A stretch of 18,184 nucleotides of DNA from JANXQE01 sp035651635 (GCA_035651635.1 DASRFK010000269.1:1-18184), one strand, 5' to 3'. Numbered from the stretch's first letter, positions 6,683 through 14,270 are shown. The notes: generated by a model not told the origin, from the letters alone. Made by a program: numbers and translations.

Positions 6683-6687
6683 CCTCT
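6683..6687 (-). promoter_or_regulatory. Ribosome binding site deciding the start of the DUF3631 ATPase
   Basis: AGAGG on the minus strand, 9 nt before the ATG at 6673. The frame stays open upstream to 6835, but that extension lacks a Shine-Dalgarno at its first ATG and is rich in the gap's repeat sequence, so the start at 6673 is preferred. Confidence 0.55.
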
Positions 6688-6782
6688 TTTGTTCTCCGTA
6701 AGCAGAAGATGTACAACTGATACACTTTTCCAATGAAATGACAGCATCTTTTGGTCCAAAATCGTCCCTCGCACCTGTCTTC

Positions 6783-6876
6783 CTGACACTTTCCCTGACG
6801 CCCTCTGACTCTTTTTCTGACGCTTTGGCCGCCACGATCCCTCGGTTTCTCCCGGGGTCTGACGCTTTGACGCTTC
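6783..6876. repeat. Phased CTGACnCTTT direct repeats
   Basis: Copies at 6783-6792 (CTGACACTTT), 6795-6804 (CTGACGCCCT), 6805-6814 (CTGACTCTTT), 6817-6826 (CTGACGCTTT) and 6859-6868 (CTGACGCTTT). A partial sixth (TGACGCTTC) ends at 6876. The first four start 12, 10 and 12 bp apart, close to one helical turn. Such spacing would suit a repeated protein-binding site, but low-complexity slippage gives a similar picture. Confidence 0.6.
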
Positions 6877-6990
6877 TGAACGCACCCTGTGCCCCCCACC
6901 TTATCTTCCTCCTTCTCGTCCTCGTCGTCCCCTCCTTTTCGTTTTTTTTGATTCGGGTTCCACCCTCTCAGCCCAAAACCATTGCCACCC

Positions 6991-7040
6991 GATCCAAACC
7001 ATTTCAAACCATTCCGAACCTATCCGAACCTATCCGAACC
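6991..7040. repeat. Tandem decamer array, five units
   Basis: Five consecutive 10-bp units: GATCCAAACC, ATTTCAAACC, ATTCCGAACC, TATCCGAACC and TATCCGAACC. The final two are identical and every unit ends in AACC. Divergence grows toward the left end, as expected from successive duplication at the right. It lies next to an AT-rich patch and about 40 bp from the carbonic anhydrase stop codon. Confidence 0.85.
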
Positions 7041-7079
7041 CCAAATAATTTTTCCCAAACAACCGTCGGGCCCCCAGGT

Positions 7080-7721
7080 TCACCCCAGCGCTGCCAGCGC
7101 GGCGTTATAAACGGAAACTGATTCGCTCGAATTGGTCACGGTCATCTTCAGATCCCGGAGCAGCCCGTCCTGTAAACCGTAGATCCAGCCGTGGATGGAT
7201 AGTTCCTGGCCTCGTTCCCAGGCGTCACGCACAATGGTCGTGTGACACACATTGGCGGCTTGCTCAATCACGTTCAGCTCACAGAGGCGGTTGTGCGCTT
7301 GAGGCCCGTTCGCCGAATCGATCCGGGACAGGTGTTTTTCCCGAACGTCCTGAACGTGTCGCAGCCAGTTATCGCTTAGCCCAATCCGGTCCTGCCGCAA
7401 CGCGGCCCCGACACCGCTGCAACCGTAATGCCCGCATACAATGATGTGCCGCACTTTCAGGATTTCGACCGCAAACTGCATGACCGACAAGCAATTAAGG
7501 TCCGTGTGCACCACCAGGTTTGCAATGTTGCGATGCACAAACAATTCTCCTGGCAACACCCCGACAATTTGATTGGCCGGGACCCGGCTGTCGGAGCAAC
7601 CGATCCAAAGATACTCGGGGGATTGCTGCCGGGACAGGTTCAGGAAAAAGTCCGGATCTTGCTGCCGAATCCGGTCGGACCAGGCTTTGTTATTGTCAAA
7701 CAGGTGCCTTAAGGTTCGCAT
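7080..7721 (-). CDS. can: Beta-class carbonic anhydrase
   Basis: A 213-residue zinc enzyme catalysing reversible hydration of CO2 to bicarbonate in the cytoplasm. The zinc ligands are visible: C-S-D-S-R at 42-46 (Cys42, Asp44, with the Asp44/Arg46 dyad) and H-Y-G-C at 98-101 (His98, Cys101). Trp39, Arg64 and Tyr181 occur at the positions that, from memory, form the non-catalytic bicarbonate site of the Haemophilus influenzae enzyme, so this is probably an allosteric type II enzyme. Length and sequence match E. coli Can end to end (FVHRN.ANLV.HTDLNCLSV..., HGW.YG..DGLLRDL). The start has only a weak Shine-Dalgarno. It is the last gene of a minus-strand group, 48 nt after sixA. The physiological link to polyphosphate genes is unclear. 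Confidence 0.96.
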   Translation of the reverse strand: MRTLRHLFDNNKAWSDRIRQQDPDFFLNLSRQQSPEYLWIGCSDSRVPANQIVGVLPGELFVHRNIANLVVHTDLNCLSVMQFAVEILKVRHIIVCGHYGCSGVGAALRQDRIGLSDNWLRHVQDVREKHLSRIDSANGPQAHNRLCELNVIEQAANVCHTTIVRDAWERGQELSIHGWIYGLQDGLLRDLKMTVTNSSESVSVYNAALAALG

Positions 7722-7769
7722 CGCGCGCCAGAATTTAGGCCAGCCAGAGTTTCAGCGAAAGCTTTGCGC

Positions 7770-8273
7770 TTAGGCCATCAGGCACAGCTGCTTGGGGGTG
7801 AGCAGCCATTCGAGCGTCGCGCATTGTCCGGCCTCGATCTCTTCCAGAGATAACTTGCACAACCCACCCTTTTTTATCACGACCCGCAGGTCTGAATTAC
7901 CCGTCAGCAGCAGGGAAATCAGCTCACTCAGATAGGGTTCATGGCCGACCAGCAGTACATTCTCGGGCACAGGCTTTTTCTGATCGATCCTTTCGACGAG
8001 CTTCTTCACGCTGCCGGCGGGGGTCAAATGCTCGCACAATTCGAGCTTTTTGCGCGCACACAGTGATTCGGCAATGATTTCCGCGGTCTGGCGCGCGCGT
8101 ATGTACGGACTGGAAAGGACCCAGTCAAAGCGGACCTCCATTTCCTCGAGGGCGTCGGCGATCCGGCGCAATTTGCGTTCTCCTTTCGGAATTAGTGGCC
8201 GGTCAGAATCCTTACTAAACCCAGCCGAACCGGGCTCGACGGCCAAACCGTGGCGCAGAATAAAGAGATTCAT
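7770..8273 (-). CDS. sixA: Phosphohistidine phosphatase SixA (histidine phosphatase family)
   Basis: A 167-residue histidine-phosphatase-superfamily protein with the R-H-G motif near the N-terminus (Arg7-His8-Gly9; His8 is the catalytic nucleophile), Arg59 in SSPYIRARQTA, and the second catalytic histidine in G-H-E-P-Y-L (His111). Size and the GHEPYL motif fit SixA rather than the longer phosphoglycerate mutases. SixA removes phosphate from phosphohistidine on proteins; in E. coli targets include ArcB and the nitrogen-branch PTS protein NPr. It follows ppk1 by 78 nt on the same strand, a pairing seen in many bacteria. Relevant substrates here are unknown, though a phosphotransferase-system Enzyme I is encoded about 6 kb away. 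A broader phosphatase role cannot be excluded. Confidence 0.85.
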   Translation of the reverse strand: MNLFILRHGLAVEPGSAGFSKDSDRPLIPKGERKLRRIADALEEMEVRFDWVLSSPYIRARQTAEIIAESLCARKKLELCEHLTPAGSVKKLVERIDQKKPVPENVLLVGHEPYLSELISLLLTGNSDLRVVIKKGGLCKLSLEEIEAGQCATLEWLLTPKQLCLMA

Positions 8274-8351
8274 AGCAGGTTTAATTTCGTAGAAACGCCA
8301 TTGCGCCCATCGCGCTTGTGTTGGCCCAGGGATTGTGTTCGTTCAACGTCT

Positions 8352-10580
8352 TCATGTTTTATCACGAGCCTCGAGCTTGCCTGCCGCGGCAGTGAACGGT
8401 GAAGCCGCGAGTTTAACGCGCGGGTACTTGCCCTGCCCATCAGCCGATTTGGCCGGGTCCGGAACCGGGGCCGACCCAGCGCGTTCGATGAACCTGAATT
8501 GGCTGCGGCGAACCGGTTGGTCCGCCGCGGGCCGCGCGCGGCGGTACCGGCCATCCGGTTGCAGAAAGCGGGCTTTGATATTGTCCTCCAGCGAAACGGA
8601 CAGAACCTCTTTGATCAGTCGTTCACGCAAGACGCCGTCCTCGATGGGAAAGGCGAGTTCAATCCGGCGAAAGAAATTGCGCGGCAGCCAATCGGCGCTG
8701 GCCACAAAAACTTGCGGCTGGCAGGCATTCTCGAAATAGTAAACCCGACTATGCTCCAGGAAGCGGTCAACGATGCTCCTGACCGTAATGTTTTCGCTCA
8801 GGCCTTTAATGCCAGGGCGCAGACAACACACGCCGCGGACGATCAGCTCGATTTGGACACCCGCCCGGGAGGCTTCATACAGAGCGTCGATTACCTGGCG
8901 CTCGGCCAAAGAGTTAATCTTCGCCACGATGCGGGCGGGCAATCCCTGGCGCGCGTTTTGAGTTTCGCGGCCAATCAGGGCGAGCAAACGCTCATGCAAC
9001 TCAAACGGCGCCGCCACCAACTTGCGCATGGGCTGAAACTGGCAAATCCCCGTGAGCAAGTTAAAGAACGTAGTCACGTCTTCCCCGAACTCGGGCCGGC
9101 AGGTCAGCAGCCCGAGATCGGTATATAGCTTGGCCGTGGTGGGATTGTAATTGCCGGTCGCTAAATGAATGTACCGCCGGATCTGATGACCTTCGCGCCG
9201 GACTACCAGGCAACTCTTGGCGTGAATTTTGTACCCGACCAACCCATAAACGACATGAACCCCGGACTCTTCCAGGTGCCGCGCCCACTGAATATTATTC
9301 GCCTCATCGAATCGGGCCCGGAGTTCGACCACCGCCGTCACTTGCTTGCCATTTTTGACGGCGCTCTCGAGCGCGCCAATGATGCGCGGGTCGCCGCCGG
9401 TGCGGTACAAGGTCTGTTTGATGGCCAGCACGTCCGGATCCGCCGCGGCTTGCTCTAAAAAATCGACTACGCTGCTGAAGTTTTCGTAGGGATGATGCAG
9501 CAGAATGTCCCGTTCGCGAATGGCGGCGAAGAGGTCGGGCCGGTCGCGCAGTTGGGCGGCGATCGGGGCGACGAAGGGCGGGTCGCGCAGCTCCGGCGAG
9601 TGGTCACCCTGATAGAGAGCCATCAGGCGCGTGGGGTTGAGGGGCCCGTCAATCAAGTACAGGTCGTCTTCGCTCAAGCGCAGAGTCTTCAGCAACGCCT
9701 CGCGGATGAACGGCGGACATTCGTAGTCCACTTCGAGCCGGACAGCGTCACCCTTGCGGCGGTTGTGCAATTCGTTCTCAACCGCTTTGAGCAGGTTCGC
9801 CGTTTCCTCCTCATCAATATAGAGCTCACTGTTGCGGGTGACTCGAAAGGGCCAGTAGCCCAGAATTTTCGTGCCAGGAAAAAGATCGCCGAGCAAATGC
9901 CCAATAATGCGGCCGAGGTAGACAAAATCCAAACGGCCGTCGTCGCGGGGCAGTTGGACCATGCGCGGTAAAATGCGGGGAATCTGGACCACCGCCAGGT
10001 GCTTGAGCATTTCCTGGCCTCGGGGCATTTCCAGCCGTACGATCAGGTTAAGAGATTTGTTTAGCAGCTGTGGGAAGGGGTGGGCGGGATCAATGGCTAG
10101 TGGCGTGAGAACCGGGCGGACCTGCGAATGATAATACTGGGTCACCCACCCCCGGTCCCGGTCATCCAGTTCGGTCATGTCCAGGATCCGGATGCCGTTC
10201 CTGGCCAGCGCCGGCATGAGTTGATCGCGCCAGCAAGCATATTGGTCATCAACCATTCGCCGCACCCGGGCGTTAATCGCCCGGAACGCCTCCGAAGCAG
10301 TCATGCCGTCCAGGCTCCGTTCCACTACGTCGCTTTCGATTTGCTGTTTCAGCCCGGCCACGCGGACTTCAAAGAACTCGTCCAGATTCGAGCTGACGAT
10401 GCAGAAGAATTTAACCCGTTCGAGCAACGGGTTTTGCGGCTCGAGCGCCTCGTCCAGCACCCGCTGGTTGAATTCCAGCCAGCTCAGCTCCCGGTTGATA
10501 AAAGGAGCCGCCGATGGTTGAGCTGATTTTGGTTTTCCTGCCACGCAGCGCAAGGGTACCGGAGGCGGCGGAATTTGCAA
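8352..10580 (-). CDS. ppk1: Polyphosphate kinase 1
   Basis: A full-length 742-residue PPK1, which reversibly polymerises the gamma phosphate of ATP into inorganic polyphosphate. The N-terminal domain opens with FINRELSWLEFNQRVL (28-42) and SSNLDEFFEVRVAGLKQQ (63-80). The two PLD-like catalytic halves follow: YKIHAK contains the autophosphorylated histidine (His453, equivalent to E. coli His435), and LEHSRVYYF contains the second histidine (His610, equivalent to His592). IHLATGNYNP and LYTDLGLLT are also conserved. The start is uncertain: the frame opens at a TTG (10580) without a clear Shine-Dalgarno, a GTG at 10544 is an alternative, and the nearby ATG at 10588 is out of frame. It lies 36 nt after the cotH stop and 78 nt before sixA. 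The Arg-rich and Ala/Pro-rich C-terminal tail of about 55 residues is not part of the conserved core. Confidence 0.96.
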   Translation of the reverse strand: MQIPPPPVPLRCVAGKPKSAQPSAAPFINRELSWLEFNQRVLDEALEPQNPLLERVKFFCIVSSNLDEFFEVRVAGLKQQIESDVVERSLDGMTASEAFRAINARVRRMVDDQYACWRDQLMPALARNGIRILDMTELDDRDRGWVTQYYHSQVRPVLTPLAIDPAHPFPQLLNKSLNLIVRLEMPRGQEMLKHLAVVQIPRILPRMVQLPRDDGRLDFVYLGRIIGHLLGDLFPGTKILGYWPFRVTRNSELYIDEEETANLLKAVENELHNRRKGDAVRLEVDYECPPFIREALLKTLRLSEDDLYLIDGPLNPTRLMALYQGDHSPELRDPPFVAPIAAQLRDRPDLFAAIRERDILLHHPYENFSSVVDFLEQAAADPDVLAIKQTLYRTGGDPRIIGALESAVKNGKQVTAVVELRARFDEANNIQWARHLEESGVHVVYGLVGYKIHAKSCLVVRREGHQIRRYIHLATGNYNPTTAKLYTDLGLLTCRPEFGEDVTTFFNLLTGICQFQPMRKLVAAPFELHERLLALIGRETQNARQGLPARIVAKINSLAERQVIDALYEASRAGVQIELIVRGVCCLRPGIKGLSENITVRSIVDRFLEHSRVYYFENACQPQVFVASADWLPRNFFRRIELAFPIEDGVLRERLIKEVLSVSLEDNIKARFLQPDGRYRRARPAADQPVRRSQFRFIERAGSAPVPDPAKSADGQGKYPRVKLAASPFTAAAGKLEARDKT

Positions 10581-10616
10581 AGTGACATAATTCCGCGCAA
10601 CTGCGGGAGGCGGAAA

Positions 10617-12221
10617 TTAGTTTCGCGATCTTCGGCTCAGGATGACGCCCTGTTCATCTCCTTGCAGTTGCGCGGTGACCGCGGCCGCCCGGGCGGCGAA
10701 GAAATGTCTCATCGAGAAGCCGCGTTTGCCGGAATTGGCCGGGTCGTGGCCTGCCTCGTTAAAATCCTGTTCTCTGCCAACCATCCGCTCGAACCTTGCC
10801 AGCCGGCCGGGTGACTCTTCCGCGACAAAAGGGCGCACCACCCGGATCAATTCATCCAGACGCTGGTTAAGCCGCTCGGGAATAAACAGGGTCGCGCGCA
10901 AACGCTCCAACTCGCGTCGGTAGGCAGCCTGCACGGCTGGGACCTGGAGCATCCGTTCGAGAAACCGGTTTTTTCCGACCCAGGGATGCGCCAGGCTTGC
11001 CTCCTCACGTTGTTTGTTGCTGCCGATGAAGCCGAAATCGCCCCAGCATTGATCCAGGTCCCAAGGTATAAAACCAAATCGGTCGTTTCGTGGATCCAAA
11101 TAAAGCAGAAAGTTTTGGCCGTTGCTCAGTGGGCCATCGTAGTTCGAGAGGATGGCCTGGCCCGCCAGGAAGGTTGCAAACTCATCCACATCTATAAACT
11201 CTCCGATTCGGCCGGCAAACTCGTCATCGGCGGCATGTGTCATCAATTTGGCCAGATCGATCAACCGGCGGATTTGCTTGGGCTTTAGCTTTGTTTTGGG
11301 GTCGTAAATGCCTTCGTACGCGGTCCAATCTTCGCCGAGGTCCTTGAACAACTCATACGTGACCGGCTTGAACAGGGCGACTCCTTCAGTTCCGAATTGC
11401 GCGCGGGCCCAGGTTTCGTCGGGGTTTTCCACCAGCACGTAAAGGCCCAGGAGCCGATCGGCAAAACGTCCGTCAATCGAAAGGCGCAAACGCGCAAACG
11501 CGGTCCGCGCTGCCGGGACGCCGGCTTGCCGAAAAAACTCATAAGCCAGCGTGTCACTCAGGCACGAAGCATCCGCGGTGAGATTGTGGAGATTGAGCGT
11601 CTTGACCCCTGCCAGGCGCCGGCCTTTGATGGACTTGTTGAGGTCAATCTTGAATGGCCGTTTGTAAGAACGCTGCGAATTAACGAACGTGCCATTGCCT
11701 TTGAATCGGATGGCCAAATTTAGAAAATGAGCATCCCCGAAGCTGACCTCCGCACTGGACCACGGAAAGTCCAGCCCAAAAACGCCCGCGAGCCCGTTCC
11801 GAGTGGCTTGAGGATTGCGGAGAATCACGCTGCCATCGGGCTGCAGAAAATGGAACACCGGCGCGACGGCATTCGGTCCCAACGCCGCCCATTGGTTCGA
11901 GCTGAACCGCAACTGAACGTCCCAAATGTTGGTCGACTGAAAAAGTTGTGCCGCGGATTGAAGGTCTGCCGCCTGTGTCCGCAATAATGCCGCTTCGCCC
12001 GGGGACAAATGCGCAGGAGGTGGGGTTTCCGCCGGCTGCCGAATCTGATGCCTCAGGATATTTAGCATCACCCAGGATTGGTTTTTTGGATTCTGCCACA
12101 GCAGCACTCCCGTGAGCGCCAGATTCACGAAGCCGAGCACGGCCACCACGCACGCCGCGAACGCCAGTAGCAGCCACCTCTTCCATCTGGCACGGGGAAG
12201 GTGAGGAACCCACTTTGACAT
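10617..12221 (-). CDS. CotH-family kinase-like membrane-anchored protein
   Basis: A 534-residue protein with an N-terminal basic stretch and one transmembrane helix (about 15-41), so most of it should lie outside the cytoplasmic membrane. The CotH core is clear: IRFKGNGTF (171-179), KRPFKIDLNK (187-196), LNLHNL (209-214), RQAGVPAARTAFARLRL (231-247), LGLYVLVENPDETW (258-271), the catalytic-type segment NYDG...NFLLYLD (360-376) and FIPWDLDQCWGDF (384-396). In Bacillus CotH phosphorylates spore coat proteins; homologues in non-sporulating bacteria are widespread and mostly uncharacterised. The Asp residues of WDLD would be metal ligands in an atypical kinase fold. No spore genes are nearby. Its stop lies 36 nt before ppk1 on the same strand, so co-transcription is likely. 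Kinase activity is inferred from family. Confidence 0.85.
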   Translation of the reverse strand: MSKWVPHLPRARWKRWLLLAFAACVVAVLGFVNLALTGVLLWQNPKNQSWVMLNILRHQIRQPAETPPPAHLSPGEAALLRTQAADLQSAAQLFQSTNIWDVQLRFSSNQWAALGPNAVAPVFHFLQPDGSVILRNPQATRNGLAGVFGLDFPWSSAEVSFGDAHFLNLAIRFKGNGTFVNSQRSYKRPFKIDLNKSIKGRRLAGVKTLNLHNLTADASCLSDTLAYEFFRQAGVPAARTAFARLRLSIDGRFADRLLGLYVLVENPDETWARAQFGTEGVALFKPVTYELFKDLGEDWTAYEGIYDPKTKLKPKQIRRLIDLAKLMTHAADDEFAGRIGEFIDVDEFATFLAGQAILSNYDGPLSNGQNFLLYLDPRNDRFGFIPWDLDQCWGDFGFIGSNKQREEASLAHPWVGKNRFLERMLQVPAVQAAYRRELERLRATLFIPERLNQRLDELIRVVRPFVAEESPGRLARFERMVGREQDFNEAGHDPANSGKRGFSMRHFFAARAAAVTAQLQGDEQGVILSRRSRN

Positions 12222-12360
12222 GCTTTTGGTTTAAACCGGCGTTGAAGGCATTTCAAGAAGGCAGTGCGGGAGTTGCGTGTGTCACGGACCGGAATGCCGC
12301 GTTTCCAGTCGTTTACACGGTAGCGGGGGCAAGAGACTTAATTTTGGCGGCAATGCGGGC

Positions 12361-12388
12361 TTGCAATTCGCCTCGTCCCAGCTATCTT
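12361..12388 (+). promoter_or_regulatory. Candidate efp promoter
   Basis: TTGCAA (12361-12366) and TATCTT (12383-12388) match the sigma-70 -35 and -10 hexamers at four of six positions each, with a 16-bp spacer. Transcription would then start near 12395, giving a leader of about 50 nt before the efp ATG. This is a visual match only. Confidence 0.35.
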
Positions 12389-12394
12389 CCCCAG

Positions 12395-12419
12395 CTCCCG
12401 TTGAAAGAATCGGCGGGAG
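12395..12419 (+). promoter_or_regulatory. Leader hairpin upstream of efp that pairs a GGAG sequence
   Basis: CTCCCG (12395-12400) and CGGGAG (12414-12419) form a perfect 6-bp stem with a 13-nt loop. The 3' arm contains the only strong Shine-Dalgarno-like sequence upstream of efp, but that lies about 25 nt from the ATG, too far to serve it directly. A role in mRNA stability or translation is possible but unproven. Confidence 0.35.
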
Positions 12420-12443
12420 GAGTAACCTAGATTTTAGATAGAT

Positions 12444-13001
12444 ATGGCAACAGCAAACGATCTTCGCCGCGGCATGGCGATCAATTATAACGGCGACATT
12501 TGTGTGGTTCTGGACAGCCAACACCGGACGCCAGGCAACCTCCGCGCGTTCGTCCAGGCCACCTTGCGGAGCATCCGTTCGGGCCGTTCCTCGGACGTGC
12601 GCTTCAGCTCGACCGAGAAGCTGGAAGTCGTGCCGATGATGACCAAGAAGATGGAATTCAGCTACAAGGACGGTGGAGATTACGTGTTTTCGGACCCGGA
12701 AAACTACGAAACGGTTACGCTGCCGCCCGAGATTGTCGGAGATGCCAAAAGTTACCTGGTGGAAAATGCGCAGGTGACGGTAACTTTCGTCGATGACAAA
12801 GCCGTGTCGATCGAACTGCCTTCGAGTGTGGTCTTGACAGTTTCGGACGCTCCGGAAGGTATCCGCGGCGATTCAGCCAATAACGTGCAAAAGCCGGTCA
12901 CGATGGAGACCGGCATCACCGTTCAGGCCCCGCTCTTCATTAAGACCGGCGAGAAGATAAAAATTGATACTCGTACCGGCAAGTACATGGAAAGGGCATA
13001 G
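12444..13001 (+). CDS. efp: Elongation factor P
   Basis: A full-length 185-residue EF-P, the tRNA-shaped factor that binds between the P and E sites and relieves ribosome stalling at polyproline. Three beta-barrel domains are recognisable: an N-terminal KOW-like domain (1-64), the central OB domain with YLVENAQVTVTFVDDKAVSIELPSSVVLTV, and the C-terminal domain ending with KIKIDTRTGKYMER, the conserved EF-P C-terminal signature. The conserved loop reads T-P-G-N-L-R-A-F-V-Q (29-38). Aligned with E. coli (P-G-K-G-Q-A-F), Asn32 takes the place of the beta-lysylated Lys34, so neither the EpmA lysine nor the EarP arginine target is at the tip; Arg34 lies two residues on. It diverges from cotH. No close Shine-Dalgarno precedes the ATG. 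No modification enzyme is encoded nearby. Confidence 0.97.
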   Translation: MATANDLRRGMAINYNGDICVVLDSQHRTPGNLRAFVQATLRSIRSGRSSDVRFSSTEKLEVVPMMTKKMEFSYKDGGDYVFSDPENYETVTLPPEIVGDAKSYLVENAQVTVTFVDDKAVSIELPSSVVLTVSDAPEGIRGDSANNVQKPVTMETGITVQAPLFIKTGEKIKIDTRTGKYMERA

Positions 13002-13078
13002 GGCAGGTGTCACAATAGCTTTCGCCTCTCTCCAAAGCCGAAACTCGCAATCCGAAAACCGAATCTAAAGGTCGGCAG

Positions 13079-14128
13079 TTAATCCTCGGGCTGCAATGCG
13101 CGGCCCAGTCCGAATTTCCTGGCCAGGGCCAGCGAGACGCTCAGAGATTTGACGCCGTCGCTGCAGGTCGCATCGGAAAGGGATGCCGCGGCGATGCACA
13201 CCCCGGTTAAAAGCGCTTTCTGAAGTTCCCACCCTTCGTGCAAGCCCAGCAGGACTCCCGCGCAGAAAGCATCCCCAGCTCCAGCGGTTCCCGCGATATA
13301 GTTCGGCGGAAGTTTCAACGAGGGTTGCCAGAAATCCTCGCCCTTGCGCGTGCGCGCGAAGGCGCCCTCGGGGAAATGAATGACCACCACCTCTCGCACA
13401 CCCTGCTGCAGCAGCGCGCCGCCCGCGTGGCGTAATGCGACGGTGTCTAACCGGCCATCCGGCAGGCGGACTTTGAACCCGGTGGTCTTCCCGGCTTCAA
13501 TCTCATTAAGAATGCAGTAGTCGACGTGCCGGAGGGCGGGATTGACGATGTGCGGGAAGCGGTCGCTGTCCTCACTAACAACGTCCACGCTGGTTTTGAT
13601 GCCGGCGGCTTGTGCCGCCGCCAGGAGACGGGCCGCTTTGGTGCCGAACTTCGAATCCGGCTCATCCAAGGCGTCGAGCAGCAACAGATAGCCGAGGTGA
13701 AAAATGCGCGCCTTGCAACGCGCGAAATCCAGGTCCGCGCCACGCCATAGAGCATTGGCGCCGCGGGCATGGAAGAAGGTGCGCCGTCCATGACCCTGTT
13801 CGGTCATGACGTCGGTGAAGGAAGTTGGAGCTTTGGCGGTGGTAGCGAGGTGCCGCGCATCGATATCGTGCTGGCGACAATGTTTCAGGATCTGTTCCCC
13901 CAGGGCGTCTTGTCCAACCAGGCCAGCAGCCATTAAAGGGAAAGGCGCACCAGACTTTGCGAGATCCATCAAGACATTGTAGGGCGCCCCGCCGGTGCCT
14001 TGAGATTGACCGCGGATATTGCCCAGTTGTTCGGGCTGGGGATACACGTCAATCAGCTTCACCTGGTCGATGATCCAGTTGCCTCCGGCCAGCAGACCTT
14101 TCCGGCTATTCGCGCCTGGGTTTTTCAT
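13079..14128 (-). CDS. PfkB-family carbohydrate/nucleoside kinase
   Basis: A 349-residue ribokinase-like (PfkB) kinase. It has the N-terminal glycine motif G-T-G-G-A-P-Y-N-V (45-53), a substrate-lid region (about 95-125), and the C-terminal PfkB signature A-G-T-A-G-A-G-D-A-F (279-288), in which Asp286 is the predicted catalytic base and GAGD forms the anion hole. ILNEIEAGKTTG (206-217) matches the N-x-x-E metal-binding segment. Members phosphorylate sugars, sugar phosphates or nucleosides with ATP. The substrate cannot be read from the sequence. It is divergent from ptsI across 142 bp and converges with efp. Upstream of its ATG there is only a weak ribosome binding site. No sugar transporter or hydrolase stands beside it to suggest a pathway. 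Confidence 0.9.
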   Translation of the reverse strand: MKNPGANSRKGLLAGGNWIIDQVKLIDVYPQPEQLGNIRGQSQGTGGAPYNVLMDLAKSGAPFPLMAAGLVGQDALGEQILKHCRQHDIDARHLATTAKAPTSFTDVMTEQGHGRRTFFHARGANALWRGADLDFARCKARIFHLGYLLLLDALDEPDSKFGTKAARLLAAAQAAGIKTSVDVVSEDSDRFPHIVNPALRHVDYCILNEIEAGKTTGFKVRLPDGRLDTVALRHAGGALLQQGVREVVVIHFPEGAFARTRKGEDFWQPSLKLPPNYIAGTAGAGDAFCAGVLLGLHEGWELQKALLTGVCIAAASLSDATCSDGVKSLSVSLALARKFGLGRALQPED

Positions 14129-14258
14129 GGGGAAAAGCGCTCGGTGTACAGGCCACAGTGAACGAAAAAGACTCCGGGGCGGGCAAGTGTAAAGTTACAA
14201 TGCCACGGCGCGCGGCAGTTCGGACAAGAATTGCTTTTCAATGGTAGGAACGTCGGCT

Positions 14259-14264
14259 AAAAGG
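14259..14264 (+). promoter_or_regulatory. Ribosome binding site deciding the ptsI start
   Basis: AAAAGG, 6 nt before the ATG at 14271. An in-frame ATG 30 bases upstream (14241) has no Shine-Dalgarno and would add ten residues not conserved in Enzyme I, so 14271 is preferred. Confidence 0.6.
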
Positions 14265-14270
14265 TTATCC

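Larger units (their letters stand above)
6674..7079. other. Repeat-rich, pyrimidine-rich intergenic region
   Basis: About 400 bp between the carbonic anhydrase stop and the DUF3631 start, with both genes on the minus strand. The plus strand is dominated by C and T, including an 8-T run near 6943-6950. Two short-repeat families occupy it: CTGACnCTTT motifs at 6783-6876 and a decamer array at 6991-7040. Open frames crossing it on both strands consist mostly of translated repeat and are not considered genes. An AT-rich patch (about 7041-7056) follows the decamers. No hairpin-plus-T-tract terminator for the carbonic anhydrase transcript was found. Confidence 0.6.

Noticed and set aside
6674..6835. 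Upstream start of the DUF3631 gene at 6835
   Set aside because: The first 54 residues are encoded by repeat-rich gap sequence without a Shine-Dalgarno, whereas the ATG at 6673 has AGAGG 9 nt before it.
8499..9128. 209-residue plus-strand frame inside ppk1
   Set aside because: It is antisense to conserved PPK1 sequence and has no family features or ribosome binding site.
12228..12237. 10-bp palindrome GGTTTAAACC upstream of cotH
   Set aside because: It is short and isolated, with no repeat partner or promoter context, so a regulatory claim is not supported.
13002..13078. Terminator between convergent efp and pfkB
   Set aside because: The best stem is 5 bp (GCTTT/AAAGC) with a 10-nt loop and no T-tract, so it is too weak to call.
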